Positions 11,661 to 23,142 of a stretch of 64,000 nucleotides of DNA are shown piece after piece; within the stretch, counting starts at the first letter, position 1, and every line of letters starts with the position of its first letter. The translations under genes and the position numbers were made by a program. This stretch comes from Hymenoscyphus infarciens (taxonomy: Eukaryota > Ascomycota > Leotiomycetes > Helotiales > Helotiaceae). The DNA lies in NCBI GenBank assembly GCA_001414345.1, contig LLCB01000039.1, positions 186,001 through 250,000 of the forward strand. Direction: 5' to 3'. The notes beneath the pieces were generated by a model. That model worked only from the letters and a program-made list of their open reading frames with translations. It had not been told where the DNA came from and made no database searches.

Positions 11661-12252
11661 GGTGACGTTGATGAGTGAGGCTGAGTTACTAGAGATCTGG
11701 ATTAGCTTCGGTTGAAGAATTGACAAATTGACAAATTGCCAAATTGAGGAACAGAAGCAGTTTGGTTTATGTGAATAAACTTGAGTTAAGGCTATGCAAA
11801 TGCCGAGCTCACGTTAGCTGATGTTTGTGACGCAGCGTTTCCCTTCAGAAAATGTGGAGCCTCAGGCTGGGAAGGAACCCCTGCAAACTGAGGCACATTT
11901 CAGCTCCAGCCTCAGAGCCTCAGTGGCTTGACATCTCTTCGAGATTTAATCAACAATTCCAGTCATTTCATCTTCAAGGGTGACAGCAGCTCCGTTGCTA
12001 TCTGTTCATCAAACGGCGAAGCGTCTTTTCGTTTGCTTGTTGACTAGGCGAGCTTCCGCCAACCACAGAGGCGTCATCTATTGTTAGACAAAACAACAGT
12101 TCAGCTACTACTCTCTGGTATCACATTGGTGTATTTCTAGGTAAACCACATCACGTTCACTCTGCACCTGATTCTTGGTCTATATTAGACGCTAGAACAG
12201 AACGAATTATCATATTCCTTGCTCTGTTTAGTACCAACTCATCTCGTTCAAT
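11661..12252. promoter_or_regulatory. divergent promoter region, SPRY gene / amidase
   Basis: 592 bases between two divergent start codons. The stretch at 11858-11940 repeats GAGCCTCAG and related words. No other clear element is visible. Confidence 0.4.
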
Positions 12253-14214
12253 ATGGCTACCAATGGAACCGGAAACCCGGAGCCCAAGAAACAGACCCAA
12301 CGATTCTTTGGATATCCAAGCGCTATCGAAGGTCCAGAAATCCCATACAAGAAAGCTGATGATGCAAATCCGGTTTTCCGGGGACTCCTACTTGTCGTTG
12401 GAGCGTGGCTGTGAGTATTCCAGAATCCCGCAACAATAAGACTATTAGCTAATTCAAGGATAGCGTTTCTAAACTATCATTCGTCCAAAAGGTCTTATGG
12501 AGCAATGCTGGTTTCGACGGTCTGCGGAAAATCAATCTTGACGGCTATTCAGAACGCTGGGATGTAAGTAGCATTGTTTTTTTCATATATACATCTTATC
12601 TAACGATTACAGCCTCTTGTTATTCCAGTGTCAGAGCAGAATGCGAAACCATACACTCCTGAATTAGACCCTACTTCATTTCAGACCGTGCCGGATAAGG
12701 TTCTTGGTCGCTTCCATACGGTCGCTGAATACCATGCCAAGTATCTTTCTGGCGAACTCACTCCTTTGGCCGTAGCAGAGTCTCTCATTCCTCTGATTCG
12801 TCGAGATGTCAAGAATCCATCACCTCACTCTACTGCATTTATTTCAACCAATGTGGAACAAGTTCTTGCAGCTGCAAAGGAATCTACAGCACGTTATCAA
12901 GCCGGAACATCTCTAGGTCTACTTGATGGAGTCCCAACTGCAATGAAGGATGAGACCGATCTTGTTGGATATCGCACCACATCTGGAAGATCCGCAAATG
13001 ATAAGCTTTTTCCAGTTGCAGAAGAATCAGCCTGGACTGTTCAGAAATTACAAGCCTCCGGAATGGTTGTTTTGGGAAAGTTGAATATGCATGAACTTGG
13101 TGCAGATACAACAAACAACAATCCAAACTGGGGAACACCAAAGAATCCGTACAATGAACAATATTACACTGGTGGGTCATCAGGTGGTGCTGCTTATGTC
13201 GTTGGTGCTGGCTTAATGCCCATTGCTCTTGGTGCTGATGGTGGTGGAAGTATCCGAATTCCAGCTTCGTTCTGTGGTGTTTACGGGTTGAAGCCTTCCC
13301 ATGGTCGTCTTGAAGATACAGGAAGCACCGTCACCGTCTCGGGACCTCTCGCTGGATCTATGACTGATCTCGAAGCTGCTTATCGAGTGCTTGGACAACC
13401 AGACCCAGATGATCCCAATTGTGCCCTCTTCACACCTCCCAGTGTCGCTGGGTTATCCGCCCCTCGCCCAAAGGTTATAGGTGTTTACAAGGATTGGGTC
13501 GCTCGAGCTGATCCATCAGTAAGAGAGGCATGTCAAGCAACATTAAATTATTTCCGCGACAAACTCTCATACACCATCGTCGACATCAGCATCCCTTACG
13601 TACCTGAAGGACAAACTGGCCACGCATTCACAATCCTTGCTGAAATGGCAGTGCGAGCTAGAAGTCAAGTCCCAAATAAGAAGGAGTGGTTATCCTCACT
13701 AAACCCCGCCAACAAAGTTCTGCTCGCAGTGGGGTCCCAAACACCAGCCCAAGATTACATACTCGCTCAACAACTACGCAACATGCTCATGCAACATCTT
13801 GCCTTCCTCTACCAAAAACACCCTGGTTTGATCATCGTCACACCTACTACCCCAATGCCAGGATGGTCTATTGCTTCTGCTGGAGATCTCAAACATGGAA
13901 TCACAGATGGAAATACCAGTATTCGAAATATGGAATACGTGTGGCTTGCAAACTTCTGCGGTAATCCAGCGATCAGTTGTCCTGTTGGCTACGCGAAGCC
14001 TGCGAAGGGACAAGGTAGTATTCCTATTGGGTTGATGGGAATGGGAGAATGGGGTTCTGAGGATCAGTTGTTGGCTTTTGGACGAGAGGCCGAGATTTAT
14101 CTCAATGAACATTATGAGGGAGGAAGACAACGACCGGGTGCTTGGGTTGATATTTTGGAGTTGGCGGCTGCTGGTAATTCTGCTGTTGATAAGGATCAGG
14201 TGGGCTCGGAGTGA
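12253..14214 (+). CDS. amidase signature enzyme
   Basis: Exons are 12253-12410, 12464-12563 and 12613-14214, with short introns of 53 and 49 nt; the product is 619 aa. The second exon restores the N-terminal segment QKVLWSNAGFDGLRKINLDG. Amidase-signature features: the catalytic Lys in GVPTAMKDE (about residue 198), the Gly/Ser motif GGSSGG (about 273-278) and the nucleophile Ser in GADGGGSIRIPA (about 299), which together form the Ser-cisSer-Lys triad. The family hydrolyses amides such as acetamide, fatty-acid amides or aryl amides; the substrate cannot be told from sequence. It has no signal peptide, so it is probably cytosolic. The first intron has two candidate acceptors four bases apart; only the later one (ending 12463) keeps the frame. 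Confidence 0.9.
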
Positions 14215-14639
14215 GGGGGCTTTGAGGTAGAAGTGTCAGCATAGAGATCTTTTTACTTTTCATTTTACTATTACTCCTTTCATTTCTTCTCATCATCTTA
14301 GGTTCGTGGTGGTCGTGTGAAGAAAGCCTCTTTCTTTCGAGAAATTCTCGTTACATATATTTCCTAGGGTGCATCACAGCGATCGACAAGCCCAAACAAG
14401 GAACCCGGATCCTAGTCCCTTTCCCTTCTGCATCTAGCAAACTTTCAATTAAATTCTTCCACCCCGCATATTCCGCAACCAAAGTTCGGGAGCACTTCAG
14501 GCTGCTCGGGATATACCCGAAATTCCGGGTTAACTCGATTCACAAAAGTCTTAGATCTGGCCACTCCTCACTGTACTTTCTCTCTCTATCTTTTTAATTG
14601 ATTTCTTGTTCTTGCATCTTCTTTCACCCTAACTCCAAG
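14215..14639. other. intergenic region with CT-rich promoter of the GH131 gene
   Basis: 425 bases between the amidase stop and the GH131 start. A pyrimidine-rich tract (14566-14596) lies 45-75 nt upstream of the GH131 ATG, a common feature of fungal promoters. No gene. Confidence 0.45.
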
Positions 14640-15843
14640 ATGGTTCATATTTTCTCATTTGCATCTCTCGGGTTGGGATTGGGAGTATCGGCACAGCAAT
14701 GTCCTCTCCAATTCGAAGGCAGGGTTCCCAGCTCTGCTGCATTGACGGATTTCGATGGAAGTGCTAGTTTGTATAATCCGGGGTATGTTTTGGGTGCTGG
14801 TTAGTTCTGATTCTCTCATGTCCTTTCTTGGATCGTACGAGGGGGATATGAGAAGCGGGAGGAAACTTGGAAGCGAGGGAATGGAGGTGTACGAACGAAA
14901 ATCGCAAAAGAGACTAATGAAAATAAAGGCTTGAAATGGAGTAGCACCCTCCTATTCCCCGCTGTCAATGCAAGTTTATTCGATGCGAACGGGACGAAAG
15001 ACGTGGAGGTTACCGTGAAGTACATACGTTTCTTCCTCTTACTCACCTCCTCAATCAAGAAGAGAGAGAGCTAACGAAAAAAAATCAAAACAGCGACAAA
15101 TCAATCTTCACCCCCTCATCCGACAACGTCCAGACAGGCTTCCGTCGCGCAGAACTCCTCCCCGTCTCAGTAACAGGCACAGACGCCTCAACAACCGGCA
15201 CCAAAACCCTGCACTTCTCTCTCCAAAAAGACACCTCCCGCCCTCTCAACACCTCTCACGAATACCAACTTTTCTTCCTCGAAAGCAACGATTACTCCAC
15301 AAACCAAGTCACCCTGAAATACGGAACGATAATTGGGGGTGCGAAGAAAGATGCCGATTTATTGACGGTAACGGGGAATGTGAATTCCAATCCTATCCCG
15401 ACGATTTTCGAGACGAGATTCACACCGGGGGTGTGGCATAATTTTGGGTTGGTGTTGGATTTTGGGAAAGGGTAATTATTTCTCACATTTTCTTCTCTTG
15501 ACTTTTTTTTTTTTGCATCCTCTCTTCCCTCGTCCCTCGTTCCCTCATCCCCCCTCTCTCTCGCAAACCAAAACGCTTCTCAGATACACTGCTAATACCG
15601 CAAAGAACAACACAAGTCTACTACTCCGCAAACAACGCCTCTCTCACCCCAGTTAGCAAAGCCATAACCAACAAAATCAGCGGCCAAGGTCAATACCACT
15701 TTGGGATTCTCAAGAAACCCATCGGTGGCGGTTCAGATATCCCCCATAACGGGTTCCAGCCGAAGAACATCAATGAGGGTGTTATTTTTGGGGGTATATT
15801 TATGGAGGACAGCAGTAAGGGTTGTGTCAGTTTGAAGCCTTAG
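14640..15843 (+). CDS. secreted glycoside hydrolase family 131 protein
   Basis: Exons are 14640-14799, 14929-15019, 15094-15471 and 15606-15843, with introns of 129, 74 and 134 nt; the product is 288 aa. A signal peptide (MVHIFSFASLGLGLGVSA) is followed by QCPLQFEGRVP, a GH131-type start. Further family features are LYNPGYVLGA, LKWSSTLLFP, the FFLESNDYS segment and LKYGTIIGG, with GQYHFGILKKP near the end. GH131 enzymes are broad beta-1,3/1,4/1,6-glucanases acting on plant cell-wall glucans. The last acceptor (AG at 15604-15605) follows a GCTAATA branch site and gives a frame ending at 15843; an AG 22 nt earlier would break it. I see no carbohydrate-binding module. Probably used in plant biomass degradation. 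Confidence 0.85.
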
Positions 15844-16131
15844 GGGGAGTTGAAGGGGGGAAGGGTGCGCTGAAGGTGGATGGAGAGAGGCGGTTGTGGA
15901 AAGTGTCATCTAAGTATTTAAGAATATGATGAGCTCAATTTCCATGACCTTGTAGTTCAATCCGAACTAAACTGACGTGGACATAAGTGACGATGATTGG
16001 AAGGACAGCCGGGTTTCATTCAGTTAGCTAGCTAGTGATAAAGAGCAAATTGTAGCGAGAGACATTCTAAGAGAACACATTTCCGATGAACGAGTACCAG
16101 GTATATCACCATGCCATAAAAATAAACTCTC
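15844..16131. terminator. convergent 3' region between GH131 and F-box-like genes
   Basis: 288 bases between convergent stop codons, so both transcripts must end here. AATAAA-like words are weak, and no defined terminator is visible. Confidence 0.3.
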
Positions 16132-17442
16132 CTAAAACAAGCGTATTTCAAACGAAGGCATAGACGAAGCTGGTGGCTCACAATCACCATCCTCATCCTC
16201 CTCCCCACCCTTATTTTCCTTTCCCTTTCTAGGAGCCTTCTTACGCCAACCCCTAGAAGACTTGGATGGCTCCCTAGCTCTCTCATCATGGACCTGGCTC
16301 AAGTTCAAGCTCGCCATCATTGCACCAGCCAAGGTCACTTTGATTGGTTTTCCGAGAATTGCACGAGTTTGTGCCATACCAATTGAAATCTGGGACTCGC
16401 GCATCTCAGTCTTCAATTGGAAGTCCATGGCCGGCGAGCCAACATAGCGGTTTTTGTGGAAGAAGGTAGATATGAGTTCACGGATGAGTTCATAGCGACT
16501 GAGAGCTAGAGGGTGGTTCATGGCGAGGGTGGCTTTGATGGCATGAATAATTCCCCAGTCCCAGATTTCCAGCTGATCGTTGCCATCATCTCTGCGTGTT
16601 GCTCGGAACCACTCATTTCTCGCCATCTTAAAGATCATTGGGTTATTTGGAAGGTCTGGGGGTGGTACAAAGATGTAGCTGCAACCTGGCAAAACATCCC
16701 GAACGGATGGATCGGCTGCCTTGAGGATATTGATCGTGCCAACTCTGTTCGCAAACTCCATTTTCTTCAAAAGGTCGATTTGCTCGTCTTTAGTCGTACT
16801 AGTTCCATCTCCGAAGCGGATCTTGAGACTCATTCTTGGATATCTCTTGGACGTATCTTCGTCGCTGACCGGAAATTCTTCTGGATGACGGAGTGACAGA
16901 CTGTGGACTCTCAGGAGTCGGCTGAGGTTTGGGAGCTCTGACGACAAGATGATGATTGACGCGACTACTTTTTCCGCCTTGTCTGGAAAAGCTACATGAA
17001 CTTTCATGGCGAAATGTTTGAGCTTTGCAACACGTGAAGTCGAGACGGTTGGAATGCCATGCACCAATAAATCACCACCATATGAAGCGCTGTTTGACGA
17101 GACGACGACGAGTGCCTTTGATTTTGCGAGCGCATCATTGGATTCGCGATGAAAATGTCGATTGACTAGTGAAATTGCAAAGTAGTTGGTGTAATTTGTA
17201 TTGGCGGGAGGTGTCTGGGCTTCGAAGTTTGGTGATGCAGGGTTGAGGAGGACATGGAGAAGGATATCCTTCCGAATTGCACGTGGAAGGCCGAGGAGAG
17301 AAGGAGAGGAGGGTGAGGATTGGGATTGGGATTGGGATACTTTTGAGGAGGCATTTTGAGAGGAGGGGACCTGCGGATTGTTAGCAAAGGCCTCAGCCAC
17401 TTGGAGATAAAGTGCACTTACGTGCCGTACGAATTGGCACAT
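16132..17442 (-). CDS. F-box-like fungal protein, two exons
   Basis: Exons are 17442-17422 (seven codons, MCQFVRH) and 17370-16132. The 51-nt intron has donor GTAAGT, branch GCTAAC and acceptor CAG; the product is 419 aa. After a Ser/Gln-rich stretch, residues about 25-45 read LLGLPRAIRKDILLHVLL, the leucine-rich pattern of an F-box-like helix found in many lineage-specific fungal proteins. It is followed by a hydrophobic LVNRHFHRESNDAL helix. The middle contains no enzyme motif. The C-terminus is basic then acidic (KKAPRKGKENKGGEEDEDGD). F-box proteins recruit substrates to SCF ubiquitin ligases; that role is inference here because the motif is weak. Confidence 0.72.
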   Translation of the reverse strand: MCQFVRHVSALYLQVAEAFANNPQVPSSQNASSKVSQSQSQSSPSSPSLLGLPRAIRKDILLHVLLNPASPNFEAQTPPANTNYTNYFAISLVNRHFHRESNDALAKSKALVVVSSNSASYGGDLLVHGIPTVSTSRVAKLKHFAMKVHVAFPDKAEKVVASIIILSSELPNLSRLLRVHSLSLRHPEEFPVSDEDTSKRYPRMSLKIRFGDGTSTTKDEQIDLLKKMEFANRVGTINILKAADPSVRDVLPGCSYIFVPPPDLPNNPMIFKMARNEWFRATRRDDGNDQLEIWDWGIIHAIKATLAMNHPLALSRYELIRELISTFFHKNRYVGSPAMDFQLKTEMRESQISIGMAQTRAILGKPIKVTLAGAMMASLNLSQVHDERAREPSKSSRGWRKKAPRKGKENKGGEEDEDGDCEPPASSMPSFEIRLF

Positions 17443-17784
17443 TTTGGATGAATATCCCAAGTACTTTCGCACAATCAATTGATTGAAGTGGAAGAGGTTG
17501 AATTGAGTGTCAAAGTTCGAGTGGGCGACGCGTTACTGTAACGTAGCGGGTTTGTGAACCTGGAAGGAGCTGGAGGTATTTGGGAAGGAACGACCGACGG
17601 AGTACCCTCCACCCAAACTACATATATACCTAGAATTACCCGCACAACACCAACATGGGAAACTCTGCATTTTGCGGATAACGAAACGAGAGTAAGGTAA
17701 TAAATCATTTACCTCTTCACAGCATAAAGCGCTGCTTCAACCCCTTCACGTGACTATTTTCCCATTCCCCCCTTCTCGTCAGAT
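17443..17784. other. intergenic region
   Basis: 342 bases holding the promoter of the F-box-like gene and the 3' end of the decayed cupredoxin gene. Nothing specific is visible. Confidence 0.35.
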
Positions 17785-18709
17785 CTATACCCGCGAAGGG
17801 CGAATTTCCGCCCGCCAGAAATATAAACTCTCTCGTTTTTGCCACAGACTAGCTTTCGATTGATGCCCACTAACTTCTTCTGCGGAAAGTTCAAAGACAA
17901 ACCCATTTGGTGATTTCAAGCCCAGCTCTGCGGCTGGCTTGTCCGCCTCTAATTCCAATGCTTTACTTCCCGCTTCCAGCTCGGGAGGATCTATTGATTT
18001 GGTCGTTGCGTGTCGTGCTAGACTGAGTCTTCTCAAATAAACAACGGCCCCGGCTGCCATGAGGAGGACAGCTACGATGATGAGTGAAGTTGAGAGTTTA
18101 ACTTGCGAAGAGGTAAGTCCTTTAACTCCAGAGGCTGGGGGACTGATAGCCGGTCCCGTTGGCGCTGTCGCTGCCGAAGATGGTGATAGAGTAGAACTGG
18201 GAGTACTGCCTGGAGATGTGCTACTCGGCAACGGTGGCCCAGCTATAGCGGCTTGACGGAATTGAAATGCGGATTTTGCTGCAGGTGTGTTTACACCACC
18301 AGCCATTCTCGATTACATGTTCTCTCGCCAAAATTGAAATATATCGGGTTTTGGTCTCTTACAACAATTTAGAAATTACCAAATGTGTTCTATAAAGGTC
18401 AGCTATTGACATGTGAAATACGGATTGAATGAACACACTGGCTTGGTTGGGTTGGCAGCAATAGGACCAGAATGAAACCCTCCAGTCATATATTTGCATG
18501 GCTGATCAAATGAAGCCCGTACGCGTTGTATTGCTCCCATTAGGGAGCCTGATGGTGACGGTTTCCCCAACTGCAGCAATGGTATTGAGTGGGACAAGGG
18601 TAAAGTTCATTCCGTTCCCACCCTGTATCTCAACGAGTTGCTCTCCCAGAGAGCTCCCCGCCCAAGCCAGGAGAAGCGCAATGCGCGCGAACAAGCGAAA
18701 GGAAAACAT
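17785..18709 (-). pseudogene. decayed membrane-anchored cupredoxin (extracellular serine-rich type)
   Basis: Parts of one protein lie in order on the minus strand but in different frames. From 18709 there is a signal peptide (MFSFRLFARIALLLAWAGSS) and a cupredoxin start with LNTIAAVGETVTIRL. Near 18545 the frame shifts to ASFDQPCKYMTGGFHSGPIA (to about 18430). Around 18350-18320 a third frame gives PIYFNFGERTCN. From 18306 a further frame carries MAGGVNTPAAKSAF, a Ser/Thr/Pro-rich stalk, a membrane helix (LIIVAVLLMAAGAVVYL) and a cytoplasmic tail to the stop at 17785. That is the usual cupredoxin + Ser-rich + TM layout. The expected His/Cys copper ligands are not recognisable. The switches are too close for introns, so I read this as a frameshifted pseudogene. 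The last segment alone is an open frame of 173 codons. Confidence 0.6.
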
Positions 18710-21700
18710 CAAGGGAAAACCATATCATACCAAACAACAAAAAAGTGGAATGATGTGGGATCTGCCCATTCTTTATTGAGCCTTGGCTGAGAAAGCTTCG
18801 AAGAACATCGTACTTACAAATGGATGTGGCGTACAGGTTTCAGTGGGGATGATCATACTTCGACACGACAATCATGGATTGTGACCGTCCACAGTATGGA
18901 GTAGGGGGAGAGTACCGTACAGAGAAAAGAAGACTTCTTGTGCGAGATGCAACTGTGCCGTTGAATAGCAGTTTCTGATACAATATGCGTAAGCCACTGC
19001 CGGGCCCAACTGGTTGGTTATGCATTAAAGCTGCACAGCGCCTCTTGAAAAACTTTTGTCAATGGCAACCAAATATATATAGAAGATCATCAAATGAACC
19101 TTACGAGACTCTCGCCACAAAATTTAATACCCTCTTTTTTCTTCTGAAAAGTTCCGTCTGAGGTCGTACAAAAAGCTTCGAGAAAAGGGGGTTGGCCACG
19201 CGGTGAGGCCAAAGGGATCAAACCAAGCGAACACACAGGAGAAGAAACTGGCAATCACTTGGAAAAAGAAACCAACAAAATATTGAAACATTTAAAACAT
19301 CGCATCCAATTATTGCCCAAGAGCGCCAATGGAACGCCCAAAGTACGAATACTGCTTACGTGTCTGATAAGCAGTGCCCGGAAGGCAATTCTGTAAGGCT
19401 CAGCCCAAGACAAACACGGATCAAGAAAATACCGGTCCAAATGGAACATGGAGCTCAAGCTGCGTTGCCCAAGTACTCGATGCGGTGTTAAAACACCAAC
19501 AAGAATGACGAATAGGGTCGTATATCAGGGGAAATGAGGGACTATCTCACATCAAATGAGAAAGACGAGCAGACGTGACACTTGTAAGGCCCAGCGATGT
19601 CAAATCAGTGAGAAGCACTTCGTTCTAGCAAAGGCGAGATGAATCCTGCTAGAAAGTTATGCAGTCAGCACTTTGCGGAAGACTTGCATTGACCGAGTCA
19701 GATTTCTAAAGGCACTTGACTTAACGGAGGTATTATAATAACGTAAAATACCTTAAAGAGGCCTACAGTTGCGAGGAAACAGACCATGATAGACTCGGGG
19801 GAAAAATGAGGTTGTACCCAGGAACAACATCATTCATGCCCTTCCAAGCCACAGAATATCTCACAAGTTCCCCGTACTCTATCATTCAAAGACCCGGTAT
19901 ATTTCATGCACCATCATCTTATGGAAACGATGCTCTTCGGTAGTGGCTTACTGTATAAACACTCCCCTAATGAACAATATAGCAGGGGCTCAAGTACTCC
20001 CGAAACCTTCCAAGTATAGGAGAGCCGGGGCTCAAAGTCACCGCCGGCTTCCCTATTTCTAGTCTTCCGATCGAGAAATCGAGAAAGGATATTCGGGGAC
20101 TGTCGCAGACGAAGAGGAGGTTTACTAATTCGAGTTCGAGGGTAGGATTGAATGAATCGTAAGATTGGGGAGGCTCGATGCGCAGAGAATTGAAAGGTTC
20201 CTGTGCTCGAAATGCACCAAGATAGGTTGCACAAAGCTATCGCCATAACACGGGAACAGTAAGTGATTCCATCAAAAAAGGCGTTGCGGATAATTGTGTG
20301 TCGTTGTCGTTGTTGAGTTGTTGAGTTGTGGTGATCCTGGGGATCTCCAAAATTCCGGGCTGCCTTCCAAGTTCGGACTAGCACCAGCCCTTAAAGTCAA
20401 CACCAAGCACCCAAGCTCTCAAACCAACCTCTTCTCGCACATCTCTGAAATCTCTCGAGGCAAGAGACTGGTATGTGTTGACGCGCCCATTATTGAGGAA
20501 ATTGCAGAAAGCTGACCTTGTGCCAGAAAAAATGCATCAGCAACCCACGATCCGATGCTCGCCAACTAGAGCTAACACAGCCTAACACAGACATTGGAGC
20601 GCTCTCCGGCCATCTCGAACGAACACGAACCTCGTTGGATCCTTTCCCGGCTTGAAAAGTACAAGATGCAGTCCAGGGGGTATAATTTCTGGTAGTCACC
20701 AACAGCCCACTCGCCATGCGCCCCGCAAAACACATCGGAGCGAGTCGCGAAATAAATGGTTGGAATTTCGATTGGGCTCAGCTTCCGGATCTTGTCCCGG
20801 ATCTGCTGAGAATGCACTCTGGTACAGCATCGCATCGTTGCCATTATTGTCGTTAGAAATTGCTGCCAAAACACCCAAAGTTCGCACAGCGTCTTGAAAA
20901 TCCGAACATGAAGCTCCACGATCAAACACCGGTCTGTTATCAGGGCGTTTTGTTTGACCCATTGTCTTCTCTTCCAAAAGCAAGCCTCCAAACCGAAGGT
21001 TTGTCATATTTCGGTGGATATTCAAGGCATCCAACACTCGTCCAGCCTAAATGACCTCGCTTAAGTACCATATGTGGCCATATTCGCAGACCGCCGACTG
21101 GTGTTGATCGCGCCAATGACTCTCAGGGGATAATTTCCATACGTTGAGGCGAGCAAAGGAATTTCTCTGTTGGGACTCGCATTTCCGGGGCTGTAACAAG
21201 CCCACTCATGTTGTCTTCGGTGTTTTCGGCCCAAATGACCAGAAAGCTTGTCCGAAGAAGCTCTCCCACCCATATCTCGAGGTCGCATACCACACCAGTA
21301 AACGGCATGTTCTGCTCATGGTGAATGCGGGGTATGGATTCGCGCTGGGTGATCCGTGAGGTGAAAGCTAGAAATGCGGGGAGGAAACGATCGTCAGGCA
21401 CCACGAGCATTCCCTAAATCCACGACCGAGGCTGTTGTAACATCAACCCTCGAATTTGAAGTCAAATTTTAGTTACGTGGCATGTGTCTCAGTTGAATTA
21501 TTTCTCCAAAACGGGAATGCCTCTTTTAAACACGATTCACAGCTGTAAGTGCTAGCGAGGTGGAGCTGGAAAATACTTTCGGCTTCTTTGCTGAAGTTTC
21601 AGACGAACAGAGTCTCGAAGGCAGAAATAAGAAGAACGCTTGCAATTATTGAAATCCATCTTCAGTCAAAGGTTCAGGCATTCCTCAATCGCCGTCGCAT

Positions 21701-23057
21701 AACATTTTCACATCATGCGATTTCATTCAACCATACTAGAGCACATTGTCAGAATATCCACTTTTTATTTACTTTCAATATATACTTGTCTATTTCCAGC
21801 TTACATTTCTATATTCATCCGAAATCTCACATTGGTACCATGAGCAAATCTTTTGATACGCTGAATTTTCTCCGATTTCTTGGCGAAGCTTTAGCCATAT
21901 TATCAGATATTTGCCTTCATGTGATTAATTCCCGACTTACCGCAACATCCTTGATTACAGCAAGTAATAGGGATTACATTCCAATAACCAGTTGTTACCT
22001 AGGAGTTTTCTCCCCCGAGTCATCCCTGCAATAAATGGCCTCTCTATTTTATTTTATTTGCAAAATTGTTTGAGTTGAACGAAACACGTGCTCCAAGCCT
22101 ACTTGTCAAAGTAAATAGGCACGGATGGATGGAAAACTTGAATCTATTTGTCACTTCAAGCGACATTGTTTAGTAGGATGATCTCTCACAAAACAATACA
22201 CCTTGCAGGTATGCTCAAGCGGCTCTGACCAAAGCGGGTTGAACTACAGTCGCAGTCTTGAATAAGCATCGCTGTGGCACAGATTTTTCGGTTAAGCAAA
22301 TATATGAACTTCGTATTCATGCACCTTACATTTCTCCAAGACTCTCACAACTCGGGTGATGTAAAACTAGGCAGTCAACTTTTTACATTCACCAGCCGGA
22401 CATATCCGATTCTTACTGCGTTGATGAAGCTATTCTGCAGTCCTCGCTCCAATTTAGATTGTCAAGTCCCCAGTGTCAACACAGCCAGAGTCAATTTTCA
22501 ACGACATTAGTCTGATTTCTCGAGGACACATGGTGAGATTTCGCATATAAATAAGTGGTCCAATCTCCGTTTAAATCATGGACCTTGCATACCAAGTCTT
22601 TTTAATAACTCCTTCATTCAATTCATTTGCTGTCACGCTTAGTAGTATTCTGCAAATTGCTTTTACAAAACCACACTGACTACCCAAAATTCGCCAGGCA
22701 ACAGTCAAACCCTCATGATCTCGAATGATCTGTCCCGTCGCCACAACCTCAGAACAACTTCTCCATCCAATATTTCACTTCGGTCTGACCGACAATGACA
22801 TTCATCGTTCCATAGTTTAGATTAAACCAAATTGAAGGACCATCGAAAGATACTCGGGCTTCAGCTCAATTGGTTAACTAGATCTTCTCTCTATTATTAG
22901 AAGCAATTTTTACTCATCTTGGTTCATTTCACCATGCTGGGAATATCAGATCACGAACATGATCTTTGGCAAAACTCACCATCCGTAGAGAATTTGGAAT
23001 CTTCTTTCGTTGTTGCCTTGAGGGGACCTTGAGGTTATTCTATGCCTTGAAAATCTC
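18710..23057. other. 4.3-kb gene-poor region
   Basis: No gene could be supported. On the minus strand at about 20490-21410, several adjacent frames (for example an acidic stretch with VRTLGVLAAISNDNNGND near 20890) look more protein-like than random, and could be remnants of an unidentified gene. No frame joins cleanly and no family is recognised. The rest is mixed-composition intergenic DNA. Confidence 0.4.
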
Positions 23058-23065
23058 TATATAAA
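23058..23065 (+). promoter_or_regulatory. TATA box of the DUF4360 gene
   Basis: TATATAAA lies 85 nt upstream of the ATG at 23143, a typical fungal TATA-to-start distance for a strongly expressed secreted protein. Confidence 0.55.
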
Positions 23066-23142
23066 CCTTGCCACCAGGGAAGTAAATGATCATCACCAGT
23101 CCTCTAAACATCCTCAACAGTCAATCACCATCATCAATCAAC

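Noticed and set aside
22858..22935. tRNA-like words (AGCTCAATTGGTTA, later GGTTCATTTCACC)
   Set aside because: No D-stem, anticodon stem or acceptor stem pairing can be formed around them.
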